57,282 nt of DNA from an uncultured Faecalibacterium sp. (GCA_934501115.1 CAKSTO010000005.1:1-57282), one strand, 5' to 3'. Positions 1 through 9,145 are shown, counted from the first letter of the stretch. Program-made: numbers and translations. The notes: generated from the sequence alone by a model not told the origin.

Positions 1-464
1 TAGTGGGCAAAGCGGCGCAGGGACGCCTCCAGACCGCCCAGGATCACCGGCAGGTCGGGATAGGCCTGCTTGGCAAGCCGGGTGTACACGGTAGCGCTGC
101 GGTCGGGGCGTGCGCCGCCCTTGCCGCCGGGGGAATATTCGTCCTCGGCACGCGGGATCTTCGCCACGGAATAGTGGCTGACCATGCTGTCCACATTGCC
201 GCCGCCGATGAAAAAGCCATATTTGGGCTTGCCGAACCGCTTGAAGTCCTCGCAGTCGGTGTAGCGGGGCTGTGCCAGCACGCCGATCTTATAGCCCTCT
301 GCTTCCAGCAGGCGGCTGATGATGGCGGTGCCAAAGCTGGGGTGGTCTACGTATGCGTCGCCGCCCACCACCACAAAGTCCAGCTGCTCCCAGCCCCGGG
401 CCTCCATATCGGCCCGGCTGATGGGAAGAAATTCGGTGTAGATCTTAGGGGAAGAGTTGTCCAT
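1..464 (-). CDS. YgiQ family radical SAM protein, N-terminal part
   Basis: Partial gene: the minus-strand frame opens at ATG 464-462 and runs off the left edge, giving about 154 residues. The start follows AAAGGAGC about 6 bases upstream. Around residues 35-45 is GDAYVDHPSFG, later GGGNVDSMVSHY, and close to the edge the stretch GGLEASLRRFAHY, all typical of the N-terminal domain of YgiQ (UPF0313) proteins. The radical SAM CxxxCxxC motif of the family would lie beyond the edge and is not seen. The family binds a 4Fe-4S cluster and S-adenosylmethionine; its reaction is not established. The next gene on this strand, ftsK, is separated by a family 1 repeat, so co-transcription is uncertain. Confidence 0.9.
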   Translation of the reverse strand, partial: MDNSSPKIYTEFLPISRADMEARGWEQLDFVVVGGDAYVDHPSFGTAIISRLLEAEGYKIGVLAQPRYTDCEDFKRFGKPKYGFFIGGGNVDSMVSHYSVAKIPRAEDEYSPGGKGGARPDRSATVYTRLAKQAYPDLPVILGGLEASLRRFAH

Positions 465-483
465 AATGCTCCTTTTATTGTTA

Positions 484-634
484 AACCCTCTCAGGCAGCG
501 CCTTGCGGCGTTGCCTGCTCCCCTGATGGGGGAGCTTTTTGCATCTTTTCATCCGGTTTTTCTTTGAAGACAGACGATACCCACTCATAAAGCTCGCCCT
601 TCGGGAGAGCTGGCGCGTCAGCGCCTGAGAGGGT
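484..634. repeat. Dispersed repeat family 1, copy a
   Basis: The element begins ACCCTCTCAG and ends CTGAGAGGG, so its ends are inverted repeats. Inside is a GC-rich palindromic section rich in GCTCCCC/GGGGAGCT. The right end abuts the ftsK stop codon (TGA read leftwards, then CCCTCTCAG). It lies between ftsK and ygiQ, both on the minus strand. Related copies lie at 5203, 10961, 17696 and 21491. Confidence 0.75.
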
Positions 635-3525
635 CATTCCTCCGGCTGGTTCATCTGAAGCTCCAGCCACTGCTGGCGGCTGATAAGCACCGCACGGGGC
701 TTTGCGCCCTCGGAGGGGCCAATGACGCCGTTCTGTTCCATCTCATCCATGATCCGGGCGGCACGGGCATAGCCCAGCTTACAGCGCCGCTGCAGAAGGC
801 TGGTGGATGCCTGCCCGGCATCGATGACCACCTCCACAGCCTGCTTATACATCGGATCTGTATCGGAGCCATCGTCCGAGTCGGCGCTGCCACCGCCTTT
901 TTTGCCGTCCTGAATGGCATGCTTTTCCATTGCTTCGATCATCGCCTCGTCGTACTGGACGGTGGCGCTGGACTTGATAAAGTCCAGCACGCGGCTGATC
1001 TCCTCGTCCCGCACAAAGGTACCCTGAATGCGGGTCGGCTTGGGGGCACCCACAGGCATGAACAGCATATCGCCCTGCCCCAGCAGCTTTTCAGCGCCTG
1101 CGCCATCCAGAATGGTGCGGCTGTCCACCTGACTGGACACTGCAAAGGCAATACGGCTTGGGATGTTCGCTTTGATCAGGCCGGTGATGACGTCCACGCT
1201 GGGGCGCTGGGTGGCCACGATCAGATGCATGCCGGCGGCACGCGCCTTCTGGGCGATGCGGCAGATGGAATCTTCCACATCCTTGCCCACGACCATCATC
1301 AGATCGGCCAGCTCGTCGATGACAATGGCGATATAGGGCATTTTTTCCAGATCAGGCCGCTCTGCCGCCAGCTTGTTGAAGGACTTGATATCGCGGACAT
1401 TGTTCTCTGCAAACAGACGGTAGCGGCGCTCCATCTCCTGCACGGCACTGCCCAGCGCTCCGGCAGCCTTTTTCGGCTCGGTGACCACCGGCATCAGCAG
1501 GTGGGGGATGCCGTTGTACTCGGCCAGCTCCACGACCTTGGGGTCGATGAGCAGCAGCTTGACATCCTCCGGGCTCGCGCGGAATACCAGACTCATGATG
1601 ATGCTGTTGACACAGACGGATTTGCCGCTGCCGGTGCTGCCCGCAATGAGCAGGTGGGGCATCTTGGCAAGGTCAGCCACCTGCGCCACACCGGCAATGT
1701 CCTTGCCCAGTGCAATGCCCAAGGGCGAAGTCATGCGCAGAAAGCTCTGACTCTCGAACACGCTGCGGATATACACCGCCTGCCGCTTATGGTTGGGCAC
1801 CTCGATGCCCACTGCAGGCTTGCCCGGGATGGGTGCTTCCATACGGACGTCGGCCACTGCAAGATTCAGAGCGATATCATCCGCCAGCGAGGTGATGCGG
1901 CTGATCTTGACACCCGCCATGGGCTGCACCTCGTAGCGGGTGACCGCCGGCCCCCGGGAGATATCCAGCACCCGGGTGCGCACGCCGAAGCTCTCCAGCG
2001 TATCCACCAGCTTCTGGGCATTTGCCTTCAGCTCGTCCTGCGCGGCAGGGTCGCTCTCCTCCGGCGACTTTTCAAACAGCTCGATGGGCGGATACTGATA
2101 CTGGTACGTATCCACCGGCTCCTCCTCTTCTACAGGGGCGGCAGCCGCAGCCTGCTCGGAGGCGGCAGGCTTTTCCATCGCAGCGGCAACCAGCGTGCTG
2201 ATGTCCTTTTCTTCCACGGGTTCGCTGCTGATGCTGATCCAGCCGTCGGCGTCAGGCTCACTGCGGAACGCCACAGCGTTCTCTGCACTGACACGCTCTG
2301 CTGCCGACGGCACAGTCGGCTGGATGGCCGGCATCTCCGGCATGACGGATGCCGCCGAGTCAGGCGGAACGAACACCGGTGTATCAAACGGCTCTGCCGC
2401 AGTCGCAGCGGGCTGCACCGCCGGTTCCGGCTGTGCAAAGAAATCCGCCGCCTCGGCCTCCACTGCCTCCGGCACGATGGGCTTTTGGGTCGGTTTCAGA
2501 TCCCGGTGCAGAGGGTTCTGCCCGAAGGTGCCGCCGGGGCCTACAATAAGCGGCTCAATCGGCTCACTGCCGCCCTCTTTCACCTCGATATGATCCGGGC
2601 CGAGGTCTACATCAAAGGGCGCACGGGCGCGGGACGCTCTTACCTTGACCGGGGTGATGACCGGCGCAGCCGGTTCCGGCGGAGTCAGGGACGGAGCAGG
2701 GTCCGGCTGCGCCGCGGTCTCTGCACCGGATCCGTTTTCCATCTCCTCGGTCACCTTGTGCCCCCAGCTTCGGATGCCCTTGAGCCAGTCCGGCAGGCCG
2801 TGATGCAGACCGGTGCTTTCCGGTTCTTCTGCCGGCTCGTCTTCTTCAGTTTCCTCCCCGGCTTCATCATATTCTTCCTCTGCCTGCTGCTCTGCCGCAC
2901 GGGCAGCCGCACGCTCTGCACGCCGCTCGGCGCTGTGCTGCGCGATGGCTGCGCCCTTTGCGTGGACACCGCCAAACACAACGCACAGCTTCTGCCACAC
3001 CTCAGCCGGGGTCAGGTCAAAAATGTACAGGCTGACGCAGAGCGCCAGCACCAGCATGATCAGATTTGCCGCCGGACGTCCGCACAGCAGCAGCAGGCTG
3101 CCGCCCAGCAGTGCTCCCAGCGCACCGCCGCCCAGCCATGCACTGACGCCGTTCTGGTAGCAGGCAGCGATCATCTGGAACGCCGAAAGCCCCTGCGGCT
3201 GGATGCCGGAAAAGACGATCACAGTGCCGCTGGCAAAGGTGAGCCCCAGCGCCAGCTTGAGGATCCGGGACGCAAGCTCTTCGCCCCGGGTATACTGTAC
3301 GGCAAGGCAGCACACCGCCGCCCCCAGCACAAAGCTGCCGCAGCCAAACAGGCCGAACAGCACATCGTGCAGCGCCCGCCAGACCGAATCGCCCTGCACA
3401 AAGGCCAGCACCACCAGAAGCAGCCCGCCAAACAGCGTGCCAAGCCCTGCCGGCAGCCGCTGCTCGGCGCGCTTTCTGCGTGCAGTTTTTCGCTTTGCCG
3501 TTGTTTTTCGTTTTTTCGTTGCCAT
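634..3525 (-). CDS. ftsK: DNA translocase FtsK/SpoIIIE
   Basis: Motor protein that pumps chromosomal DNA at the division septum (FtsK) or into the forespore (SpoIIIE). I start it at ATG 3525, the codon beginning MATKKRK, because a basic N-terminus followed by about four or five membrane segments (residues 27-168) is the family pattern and GGAG lies about 11 bases upstream; an upstream in-frame ATG would add 42 atypical residues. Length is 963 aa. A long Pro/Ala/Glu-rich linker follows to about residue 470. The motor domain has Walker A GSTGSGKS near 630 and Walker B IVIDELADL near 733. The last 70 residues match the winged-helix gamma domain that reads polar DNA sequences. It follows tepA by 80 bp on the same strand, an arrangement also known from Bacillus. 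Confidence 0.95.
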   Translation of the reverse strand: MATKKRKTTAKRKTARRKRAEQRLPAGLGTLFGGLLLVVLAFVQGDSVWRALHDVLFGLFGCGSFVLGAAVCCLAVQYTRGEELASRILKLALGLTFASGTVIVFSGIQPQGLSAFQMIAACYQNGVSAWLGGGALGALLGGSLLLLCGRPAANLIMLVLALCVSLYIFDLTPAEVWQKLCVVFGGVHAKGAAIAQHSAERRAERAAARAAEQQAEEEYDEAGEETEEDEPAEEPESTGLHHGLPDWLKGIRSWGHKVTEEMENGSGAETAAQPDPAPSLTPPEPAAPVITPVKVRASRARAPFDVDLGPDHIEVKEGGSEPIEPLIVGPGGTFGQNPLHRDLKPTQKPIVPEAVEAEAADFFAQPEPAVQPAATAAEPFDTPVFVPPDSAASVMPEMPAIQPTVPSAAERVSAENAVAFRSEPDADGWISISSEPVEEKDISTLVAAAMEKPAASEQAAAAAPVEEEEPVDTYQYQYPPIELFEKSPEESDPAAQDELKANAQKLVDTLESFGVRTRVLDISRGPAVTRYEVQPMAGVKISRITSLADDIALNLAVADVRMEAPIPGKPAVGIEVPNHKRQAVYIRSVFESQSFLRMTSPLGIALGKDIAGVAQVADLAKMPHLLIAGSTGSGKSVCVNSIIMSLVFRASPEDVKLLLIDPKVVELAEYNGIPHLLMPVVTEPKKAAGALGSAVQEMERRYRLFAENNVRDIKSFNKLAAERPDLEKMPYIAIVIDELADLMMVVGKDVEDSICRIAQKARAAGMHLIVATQRPSVDVITGLIKANIPSRIAFAVSSQVDSRTILDGAGAEKLLGQGDMLFMPVGAPKPTRIQGTFVRDEEISRVLDFIKSSATVQYDEAMIEAMEKHAIQDGKKGGGSADSDDGSDTDPMYKQAVEVVIDAGQASTSLLQRRCKLGYARAARIMDEMEQNGVIGPSEGAKPRAVLISRQQWLELQMNQPEE

Positions 3526-3604
3526 TCTTCTCAGTTCTCCGCATCTAGGATAGACATCATATTGGATTTTATTATTGTACCACGTGCCGGAGAAAATGGC
3601 AAAC

Positions 3605-4288
3605 TTATTGTTGTTGATCTTCGATCTCCCCATACAGCCACTGCAGCGCATCCGAAAGGCCGCCCAGCTCGTCGATGAGCTTTTCCTTCACGGCGCGGCG
3701 GCCATCCAGCACCGTGCCCATGTCCATCACCAGCTCGCCGGTGTGGAGCATCAGCTCGGTGTAGCGCTTTTCTGTCATGCCGCTGTGCGATGCTACAAAA
3801 CCGGTGATGCGCTGCTGCATCTGCTCGAAGCTGCGCATGGTCTGAGGCACACCCAGGATCACCCCCGAATGCCGCACCGGATGCACGGTCATAGTGGCTG
3901 TGGGCACGATGAAGCTGTGCTTCGCGCTCACCGCCAGCGGGATGCCGATGGAGTGCCCTCCGCCCAGCACCAGCGTCGCGCTGGGCTTGGACACACTGGC
4001 GATCAGCTCTGCCAGTGCAAGGCCGGCCTCAACATCTCCGCCCACGGTGTTCAGCAGCACCAGCAGCCCCTCGATGCGGGGGTCTTCCTGCACAGCCACC
4101 AGCTGCGGGATGACGTGCTCATACTTCGTGGTCTTCTGCCCCTGCGGTGCTTCGCTGTGGCCTTCGATCTGGCCGATGACGGTCAGGCAGTGGATCGTGT
4201 GCCCGCCCCGGGTCAGAGTGACCGTGCCCAGATCCTCGATCTCTTCTTTTTCCAGCCGCTGCTCATCGACCTGCTTTTCCTGCGCCAT
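3605..4288 (-). CDS. tepA: ClpP-class serine protease, TepA-like
   Basis: 227-residue cytoplasmic ClpP-fold protease. The start MAQEKQ is chosen because AAGGAGGAGCGT directly precedes it; a longer start at 4330 lacks a good site. Residues 1-20 are charged and probably helical. GGHSIGIP around Ser113 corresponds to the ClpP nucleophile region, and MTVHP gives His136 as the likely catalytic histidine. In Bacillus subtilis the homologue TepA (translocation-enhancing protein, YmfB) sits next to spoIIIE, and the same neighbourhood is present here, which supports tepA over a true clpP. No ClpX/ClpC partner is nearby. The substrate is unknown. Confidence 0.85.
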   Translation of the reverse strand: MAQEKQVDEQRLEKEEIEDLGTVTLTRGGHTIHCLTVIGQIEGHSEAPQGQKTTKYEHVIPQLVAVQEDPRIEGLLVLLNTVGGDVEAGLALAELIASVSKPSATLVLGGGHSIGIPLAVSAKHSFIVPTATMTVHPVRHSGVILGVPQTMRSFEQMQQRITGFVASHSGMTEKRYTELMLHTGELVMDMGTVLDGRRAVKEKLIDELGGLSDALQWLYGEIEDQQQ

Positions 4289-4396
4289 ACGCTCCTCCTT
4301 TTGCGGTTTTCTGTCAGCATTCCCCGACAACCGCCGGGCTATGCGCCGGGGATGGGTGCAGGCACTTAATTTTTATGAAATTTTCTTGATAACTAT

Positions 4397-4424
4397 TTGA
4401 CATTCTCCCTCTGTGCGTTATACT
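4397..4424 (+). promoter_or_regulatory. Sigma-A-type promoter of rex
   Basis: TTGACA at 4397-4402 and TATACT at 4419-4424, separated by 16 bases, 110 bases ahead of the rex start. This is a near-consensus promoter. I could not see a clear Rex operator palindrome overlapping it. Confidence 0.75.
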
Positions 4425-4533
4425 TTATATAATTGACCGCATTGATCGATGTATCAGGCTCCGCAGGTTGTGTTCTGCACCATTCGGCTGAAACAGCACT
4501 GCACTCTCAGGGCTGAAAGGAGAAAGTATTTCT

Positions 4534-5175
4534 ATGATCACCCCAGCAAAGGCTTCGCTTCCCGTGATCAAGCGTCTTCCGAAATATTACCGCTTCCTGC
4601 GCTCTCTGCAGGCCGACGGCATCACCAGCATCTCTTCCCGTGAGCTTGCTGCCCAGATGGGCACCACCGCCTCGCAGGTACGGCAGGATTTCAACTGCAT
4701 CGGTGATGTGAACGGCCGGCAGGGCATTGGCTACTCGGTGGAAAACCTGCTTTCCATCCTTGAGACCCTGCTGTTCGGCAACGGCGACCTCTTGCCCACC
4801 ATCCTCATCGGCTGCGGCCGTCTGGGCAAGGCTGTGAGCCGCTTTATCACTACCGACACCAACGGCTACCGGCTGATCGCCGCCTTCGATGTGGCGCAGA
4901 ACGAAGTCGGCAGAGAGATCAACGGCATCCAGATCCGCCATATCAATGAGCTGGAGTCCTTTTGCAGCGAGTACCACCCCAAAGTAGCTGTGCTCTGTGT
5001 GCCCCGCGACGGTGCAGAGCAGGTCAGCGGGCGTCTGGTGGATCTGGGCATTGAGGGCTTCTGGAACTTCTCGCACTACGACCTGTCGGTATCCTACCCC
5101 GATGTGGTGGTGGAGAACGTCCATCTGGGCGACAGCCTGATGAGTCTGGGCTACCGGCTGCGCAATCAGGACTGA
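4534..5175 (+). CDS. rex: Redox-sensing transcriptional repressor Rex
   Basis: 213 aa, the normal length of Rex. Residues 12-70 form the winged-helix DNA-binding domain (SSRELAAQMGTTASQVRQD). A Rossmann NAD(H)-binding domain follows with the motif IGCGRLG (G93, G95, G98), and a C-terminal domain-swapping helix ends the protein. Rex represses fermentation and NADH-reoxidation genes and leaves DNA when the NADH/NAD ratio rises, which fits an anaerobic fermenter. GAAAGGAG lies 12 bases before the ATG. It has its own promoter at 4397 and is followed by a repeat element, so it is probably monocistronic. Confidence 0.96.
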   Translation: MITPAKASLPVIKRLPKYYRFLRSLQADGITSISSRELAAQMGTTASQVRQDFNCIGDVNGRQGIGYSVENLLSILETLLFGNGDLLPTILIGCGRLGKAVSRFITTDTNGYRLIAAFDVAQNEVGREINGIQIRHINELESFCSEYHPKVAVLCVPRDGAEQVSGRLVDLGIEGFWNFSHYDLSVSYPDVVVENVHLGDSLMSLGYRLRNQD

Positions 5176-5202
5176 AGATACCTATCATAAGGAATAACAG
5201 GA

Positions 5203-5450
5203 CCCTCTCAGTCAAAGCCTGAGATGCCGCCGAACCCTCTCAGTCTCGCATACGCTCGACAGCTCCCCCGAAAGGGGAGCTTTATGAGTGGGGACGGGAA
5301 AGTTTCTGCTTCTCCGGCGAAGGACAGCCTGCCCGGAAGATGCAGAAAAGCTCCCCCTTCGAGGAAAGACTTCCCCCGCTCCGGGGGAAGATGTCGCGCA
5401 GTGACAAAAGGGGGAATCTGGCAAAGCCGTCAGGTTTTGACTGAGAGGGT
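5203..5450. repeat. Dispersed repeat family 1, copy b (composite)
   Basis: Starts with CCCTCTCAG, has a second CCCTCTCAG about 32 bases in, and ends CTGAGAGGG, so it may be a nested or tandem insertion. Its right two-thirds, containing CTTCCCCCGCTCCGGGGGAAG and GACAAAAGGGGGAATCTGGC, match the reverse complement of copy e at 21491-21670 almost base for base. It fills most of the gap between rex and tdk. Confidence 0.8.
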
Positions 5451-5473
5451 TCTTCTGCAAGGAGAGCTTTCAC

Positions 5474-6076
5474 ATGGCAAAACTGTATTTCCGCTACGGC
5501 GCAATGAACAGCGGCAAGAGCACCGCTTTGATGCAGGTGGCACACAACTACGAAGAACAGGGCATGCGGGTGCTGATCCTCAAGCCTCAGGTGGACACCA
5601 AGGGCGGCGGCGAACTGGTGAGCCGCCTCGGCGTGCGCCGCAAAGCCGACCTGCTCATCCCGCCCAGGATGGATGTATTTGCCGCCGTGCAGCAGGCCGC
5701 GCAGGGCGAAAAGCCTCTGGCCTGCGTGCTGTGCGACGAAAGTCAGTTTTTTACTCCGGAGCAGGCCGAGCAGCTGTTCATGGTGACCGTGGATCTGAAC
5801 ATCCCGGTGATCTGCTACGGCCTGCGGGCAGACTTCTCGCTCAAGGGCTTTCCCGGCTCCACCCGGCTGCTGGAGCTGGCACACACCATTGAGGAGATGA
5901 AGACCATCTGCACCTGCGGCCGCAAGGCCATCTGCAACTGCCGCAAGGTGAACGGCCGGTTCGTATTTGAAGGCGAGCAGGTCGCCATCGATCTGGAAAA
6001 CGATGTCCAGTACGTCAGCATGTGCCCCCAGTGCTACTTTAAGGCAAAGCGGGCGTTTTATAAAGGGAAAGCATAA
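5474..6076 (+). CDS. tdk: Thymidine kinase
   Basis: Type II thymidine kinase of 200 aa that phosphorylates thymidine to dTMP with ATP (pyrimidine salvage). The P-loop GAMNSGKS is at residues 9-16. DESQFF is the Walker B/active-site region. Two cysteine pairs (CTCGRKAICNC and CPQC near the C-terminus) form the structural zinc site of the family. The start ATG 5474 has AAGGAGAG 7 bases upstream; an overlapping longer frame from 5224 only reads through the repeat element. Neighbours give no operon context. Confidence 0.96.
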   Translation: MAKLYFRYGAMNSGKSTALMQVAHNYEEQGMRVLILKPQVDTKGGGELVSRLGVRRKADLLIPPRMDVFAAVQQAAQGEKPLACVLCDESQFFTPEQAEQLFMVTVDLNIPVICYGLRADFSLKGFPGSTRLLELAHTIEEMKTICTCGRKAICNCRKVNGRFVFEGEQVAIDLENDVQYVSMCPQCYFKAKRAFYKGKA

Positions 6077-6100
6077 AGCCCCCCTCAAGCCATCCAAATC

Positions 6101-6110
6101 TTGTATACAA
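6101..6110. promoter_or_regulatory. Palindrome TTGTATACAA, site 1
   Basis: Perfect 10-bp palindrome just after tdk. The same sequence recurs at 6549-6558, 64 bases before the binding-protein gene, and a near match (TTGTATACGA) lies in the 22.83 kb intergenic region. The form resembles GntR-family operators; the regulator is unknown. Confidence 0.4.
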
Positions 6111-6203
6111 GGTCGTCGTGTAAAAGGCACGCCGGCCTTTTTCTTTTTGTTCTTCCCGCCGTGCTGCGCACAAAAACGGTCATTCGGGCTTTTCCGGGCG
6201 TAT

Positions 6204-6245
6204 TGATATATCAGAGTGTACATTTTTTGCGCTATTGATATATCA
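6204..6245. promoter_or_regulatory. Paired operator-like palindromes TGATATATCA
   Basis: TGATATATCA occurs at 6204-6213 and 6236-6245, each preceded by TAT. Start-to-start spacing is 32 bp, about three helical turns, which would put both sites on one face of DNA. No known regulator is assigned. Confidence 0.45.
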
Positions 6246-6548
6246 GTTGCCTTCCAGTGAAAAACTCCCCGCTGCTGTATCCATCCTTCTAAACGCGCGT
6301 AACATTCTCCCATGTGAAATCAAAATGTTTACAAAATCATTGCAAAATTTGCTCCCCTATTATGGATGGGCTGCATATTTCTATGCAAAACAGCGAAGTA
6401 TACAAGTTGCACAGTTTTTCGGCTCAAGTTTATTCATTTCATCCACGCTGTCAATTCCCGTAAAAAATTAAGAGCAATATTTGTATGTTTTTATCTGTGA
6501 TTTCTGCAATTTGCATCTTTCTTTTTGTGCGTCCTTTTGTTATCATAA

Positions 6549-6558
6549 TTGTATACAA
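6549..6558. promoter_or_regulatory. Palindrome TTGTATACAA, site 2
   Basis: Second copy of the palindrome at 6101, within the likely promoter zone of the sugar ABC operon (gene start at 6622). Its position suits a repressor site close to the transcription start. Confidence 0.45.
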
Positions 6559-6621
6559 CGGGGTATGTGCAGAACCCCCCATTCCACGTCGATGTTTTCT
6601 AGTTTTAGGAGGAGAACAAAA

Positions 6622-8001
6622 ATGAGCAAGGCAATTTCCCGTCGTGATTTTATGAAGGTCACCGGCGCTGTGGGCGCTGCCGGCCTGCTGGCCGCCTGCG
6701 GCGGCAGCTCCGCATCTTCCACCGCTTCTTCTGCCGCTCCCGCTGCTTCCGCAGACGAGAGCCTGGCACTGTCTGACGGCCCTGTTTCCATGACCATCAG
6801 CTGGTGGGGCGGCGACAGCCGTCACGAGGCTTACCAGAACGCCATCAAGGAGTTCCAGGCTGAGCACACCAACATTACCATCGAGCCCACCTTCGCCGCA
6901 TGGTCCGGCTGGGAAGAGAAGATGGCAGCTGCCTTCATCGCAGGCAATGCTCAGGATGTCTGCCAGGTCAACTGGAACTGGCTGTACAACTACTCTGCCG
7001 ACGGCAGCAAGTTCGTGGATCTGAACACCGTCTCCAACTTCCTGGATCTGACCCAGTGGGACGAAGCTGCCATGGATGCCTGCTACGTTGCAAACAGCCA
7101 GCAGTGCGTGCCCGTCTCCATGACCGGCCGTATCTTCTTCTGGAACATGACCACCTTCAACAAGGCCGGCATCACCGAAGTCCCCAAGTCTCTGGACGAT
7201 CTGATGGCTGCCGGCAAGGCATTCAAGGAGAAGCTGGGCGACGATTACTACCCCATGCATCTGGGCGCATACGACCGTATGATCCTGATGGTCTTCTACC
7301 TCGAGTCCAAGTACGGCAAGGACTGGGCTGATCCCGTCACCTCTACCCTGAACTACACCGAGGACGAGATCGCTGAGGGCATCGACTTCATCAAGAGCCT
7401 GGTGGACGGCCACGTCATGATGAACCTGAAGACCTACTACTCTGCAAACTCCGATACCGCTACCCACCAGTCCAACGAGTGGATCACCGGTAAGATCGCA
7501 GGCATCTTCGAGTGGGATTCCGCTGCTACCAAGTACTCCTCCGCTCTGGATGACGACAACAAGGACGGCTTCACCGTCGGCGAGGAGATCAAGTTCGGCG
7601 ATTACAACGGCGGCTTCTCCAAGGTCTCCATGGGCCTGGCCATCACCAAGACCTGCGAGCATGTTGCTGAGGCTGCTACCCTGATCCAGTTCCTGCTGAA
7701 CGAGGAGAAGGGCGCTTCCATCATGGGTTCTGAGTGCGGCATCCCCGCTTCCAAGGCTGGTCTGGCTTACGCTCAGGCTGCCGGCGCTGTCAAGGATCTG
7801 GTTGCTGATGCAAACGCCAAGGTCATGGCCTTCACCACCAACAAGCTGGATCCCCTGTTCGAGAACAACGACCTGAAGGCTTCCGGCACCGGCATCTATC
7901 AGGAAGTGTTCGATACCGTTGACTACGACAATGCTGCAGGTGCTGACGTCGTTGACACCCTGCTGGACGGCATGGAGTCTGTTGGCTACACCATCGGCTA
8001 A
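6622..8001 (+). CDS. ABC sugar transporter substrate-binding lipoprotein
   Basis: 459-aa extracellular solute-binding protein (family 1). The start at ATG 6622 is set by AGGAGGAG 9 bases upstream; an earlier in-frame ATG at 6481 lies in the control region. The N-terminus has twin arginines (SRRDFMK, residues 6-12), a hydrophobic stretch and the lipobox LAAC with the lipidated Cys at 26, followed by a Ser/Ala linker. The body (TISWWGGDSRHEAYQNAIKEF, WNWLYNYSADGSKFVDL) is typical of CUT1 oligosaccharide-binding proteins. The hairpin at 8068 separates it from the permeases, a common way to make more binding protein than permease. Downstream GH28 and GH105 enzymes suggest oligogalacturonides as ligand (inference). 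Confidence 0.9.
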   Translation: MSKAISRRDFMKVTGAVGAAGLLAACGGSSASSTASSAAPAASADESLALSDGPVSMTISWWGGDSRHEAYQNAIKEFQAEHTNITIEPTFAAWSGWEEKMAAAFIAGNAQDVCQVNWNWLYNYSADGSKFVDLNTVSNFLDLTQWDEAAMDACYVANSQQCVPVSMTGRIFFWNMTTFNKAGITEVPKSLDDLMAAGKAFKEKLGDDYYPMHLGAYDRMILMVFYLESKYGKDWADPVTSTLNYTEDEIAEGIDFIKSLVDGHVMMNLKTYYSANSDTATHQSNEWITGKIAGIFEWDSAATKYSSALDDDNKDGFTVGEEIKFGDYNGGFSKVSMGLAITKTCEHVAEAATLIQFLLNEEKGASIMGSECGIPASKAGLAYAQAAGAVKDLVADANAKVMAFTTNKLDPLFENNDLKASGTGIYQEVFDTVDYDNAAGADVVDTLLDGMESVGYTIG

Positions 8002-8067
8002 GTTTTCTGAGCGCCGCGGTGTACGGTAAAGATCGTACATAAAAAGGTACCCTTTGACTGAACCTGA

Positions 8068-8106
8068 GGGGCACCTGCCGCCCGACCGGCAGATGCCCCT
8101 TTTTTG
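8068..8106 (+). terminator. Intra-operon hairpin between binding protein and permeases
   Basis: AGGGGCACCTGCCG pairs with CGGCAGATGCCCCT (one mismatch) and is followed by six T. It lies between the binding-protein gene and the first permease, so it probably acts as a partial terminator. Confidence 0.8.
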
Positions 8107-8205
8107 TCAGTGATATATTACAAAATCTTGACAAAGCTGTATCCAGTCTGTTACCCCTTCGTCCGTCTCATGCTCCGAAATTCCTTAAAAAGGAGGATTT
8201 CCCAG

Positions 8206-9135
8206 ATGAAAGAAAGCAATGCTCCCGCCGTCGGGCGCACCCCGTTCCAGAAGTGGCTGGACAAATATCAGGGTCTGTTTTATCTGATCCCCTGGATCAT
8301 CGGCTTCGTCGTCTTTAAGGCAGTTCCCTTCGGTCAGTCGCTGTACTACAGCTTCACCGATATGAACTTCTTCAAGAGCGGCACCCAGTTCGTTGGTCTG
8401 GCCAACTATATCACGGCCTTTACCACCACCAAGATCACCAAAGCGCTGATCATCACCTTCAAGTACGCCTTCATCACTGTGCCGCTGAAGCTGATCTTTG
8501 CGCTGTTCATCGCATACATCCTGAACTTCAAGATCGCATGCGTCAACCTGTTCCGTACGGTGTACTACATTCCCTCCATTCTGGGCGGCTCTGTTGCTAT
8601 CGCCGTTCTGTGGAAGGCCGTGTTCAGTGTGGACGGCCTGCTCAACACCGTGCTGCGCGCCGTCACCTTTGGTCTGGTGCAGGGTCCCGAGTGGCTGTCT
8701 GACCCCAGCTACGCGCTGTGGATCATCTGCTTCTTGCGTATCTGGCAGTTCGGTTCTGCCATGGTGCTGTTCCTTGCCGCGCTGAAGGGCGTGCCTGCAG
8801 ACCTGTACGAAGCCGCTACCATCGACGGTGCCGGCAAGTGGCGTCAGTTCTTCTCCATCACCGTCCCGATGATCACCCCCATCATCTTCTACAATCTGGT
8901 CACTCAGATCTGCCAGGCATTCCAGGAGTTCAATGGCCCGTACATCATCACCAACGGCGGCCCCCGTGGTTCCACCACGCTGATCTCTCTGCTGGTTTAC
9001 AACTACGCATTCAAGTCGTATGACATGGGTATGGCATCCGCTCTGGCATGGATCATGTTCATCATCGTCTGCATCCTGACGATCATTGCATTCACCAGCC
9101 AGAAGAAGTGGGTCTACTACTCTGACGAAAGGTAA
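8206..9135 (+). CDS. ABC sugar transporter permease 1 (UgpA/LplB-like)
   Basis: 309-aa inner-membrane subunit with six predicted membrane helices. The start MKESNAP at 8206 follows AAAGGAGGATTTCCCAG. After the first helix (LFYLIPWIIGFVVFKAV) there is the periplasmic loop typical of MalF-type CUT1 permeases. Near residues 203-225 is the EAA loop (YEAATIDGAGKWRQFF..TVP) that contacts the ATPase. It is followed 10 bases later by the second permease. No ATPase gene is in the locus, so a shared MsmK-type ATPase elsewhere is likely, as is usual for CUT1 systems in Firmicutes. Confidence 0.93.
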   Translation: MKESNAPAVGRTPFQKWLDKYQGLFYLIPWIIGFVVFKAVPFGQSLYYSFTDMNFFKSGTQFVGLANYITAFTTTKITKALIITFKYAFITVPLKLIFALFIAYILNFKIACVNLFRTVYYIPSILGGSVAIAVLWKAVFSVDGLLNTVLRAVTFGLVQGPEWLSDPSYALWIICFLRIWQFGSAMVLFLAALKGVPADLYEAATIDGAGKWRQFFSITVPMITPIIFYNLVTQICQAFQEFNGPYIITNGGPRGSTTLISLLVYNYAFKSYDMGMASALAWIMFIIVCILTIIAFTSQKKWVYYSDER

Positions 9136-9145
9136 GGTGACCAGT

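Larger units (their letters stand above)
6077..6621. other. 545-bp intergenic control region of the pectin ABC locus
   Basis: No convincing gene. It is much AT-richer than its surroundings and contains two palindromic motif types, annotated separately: TGATATATCA twice and TTGTATACAA twice. A long CT-rich stretch follows tdk, but I see no clear hairpin terminator there. No unambiguous -35/-10 pair for the binding-protein gene could be fixed. The region most likely holds the operon promoter and operators. Confidence 0.6.

Noticed and set aside
919..3678. Plus-strand ORF of 919 codons opposite ftsK
   Set aside because: Shadow of the ftsK gene in a GC-rich sequence; His/Arg/Leu-rich composition, no domain and no ribosome site.
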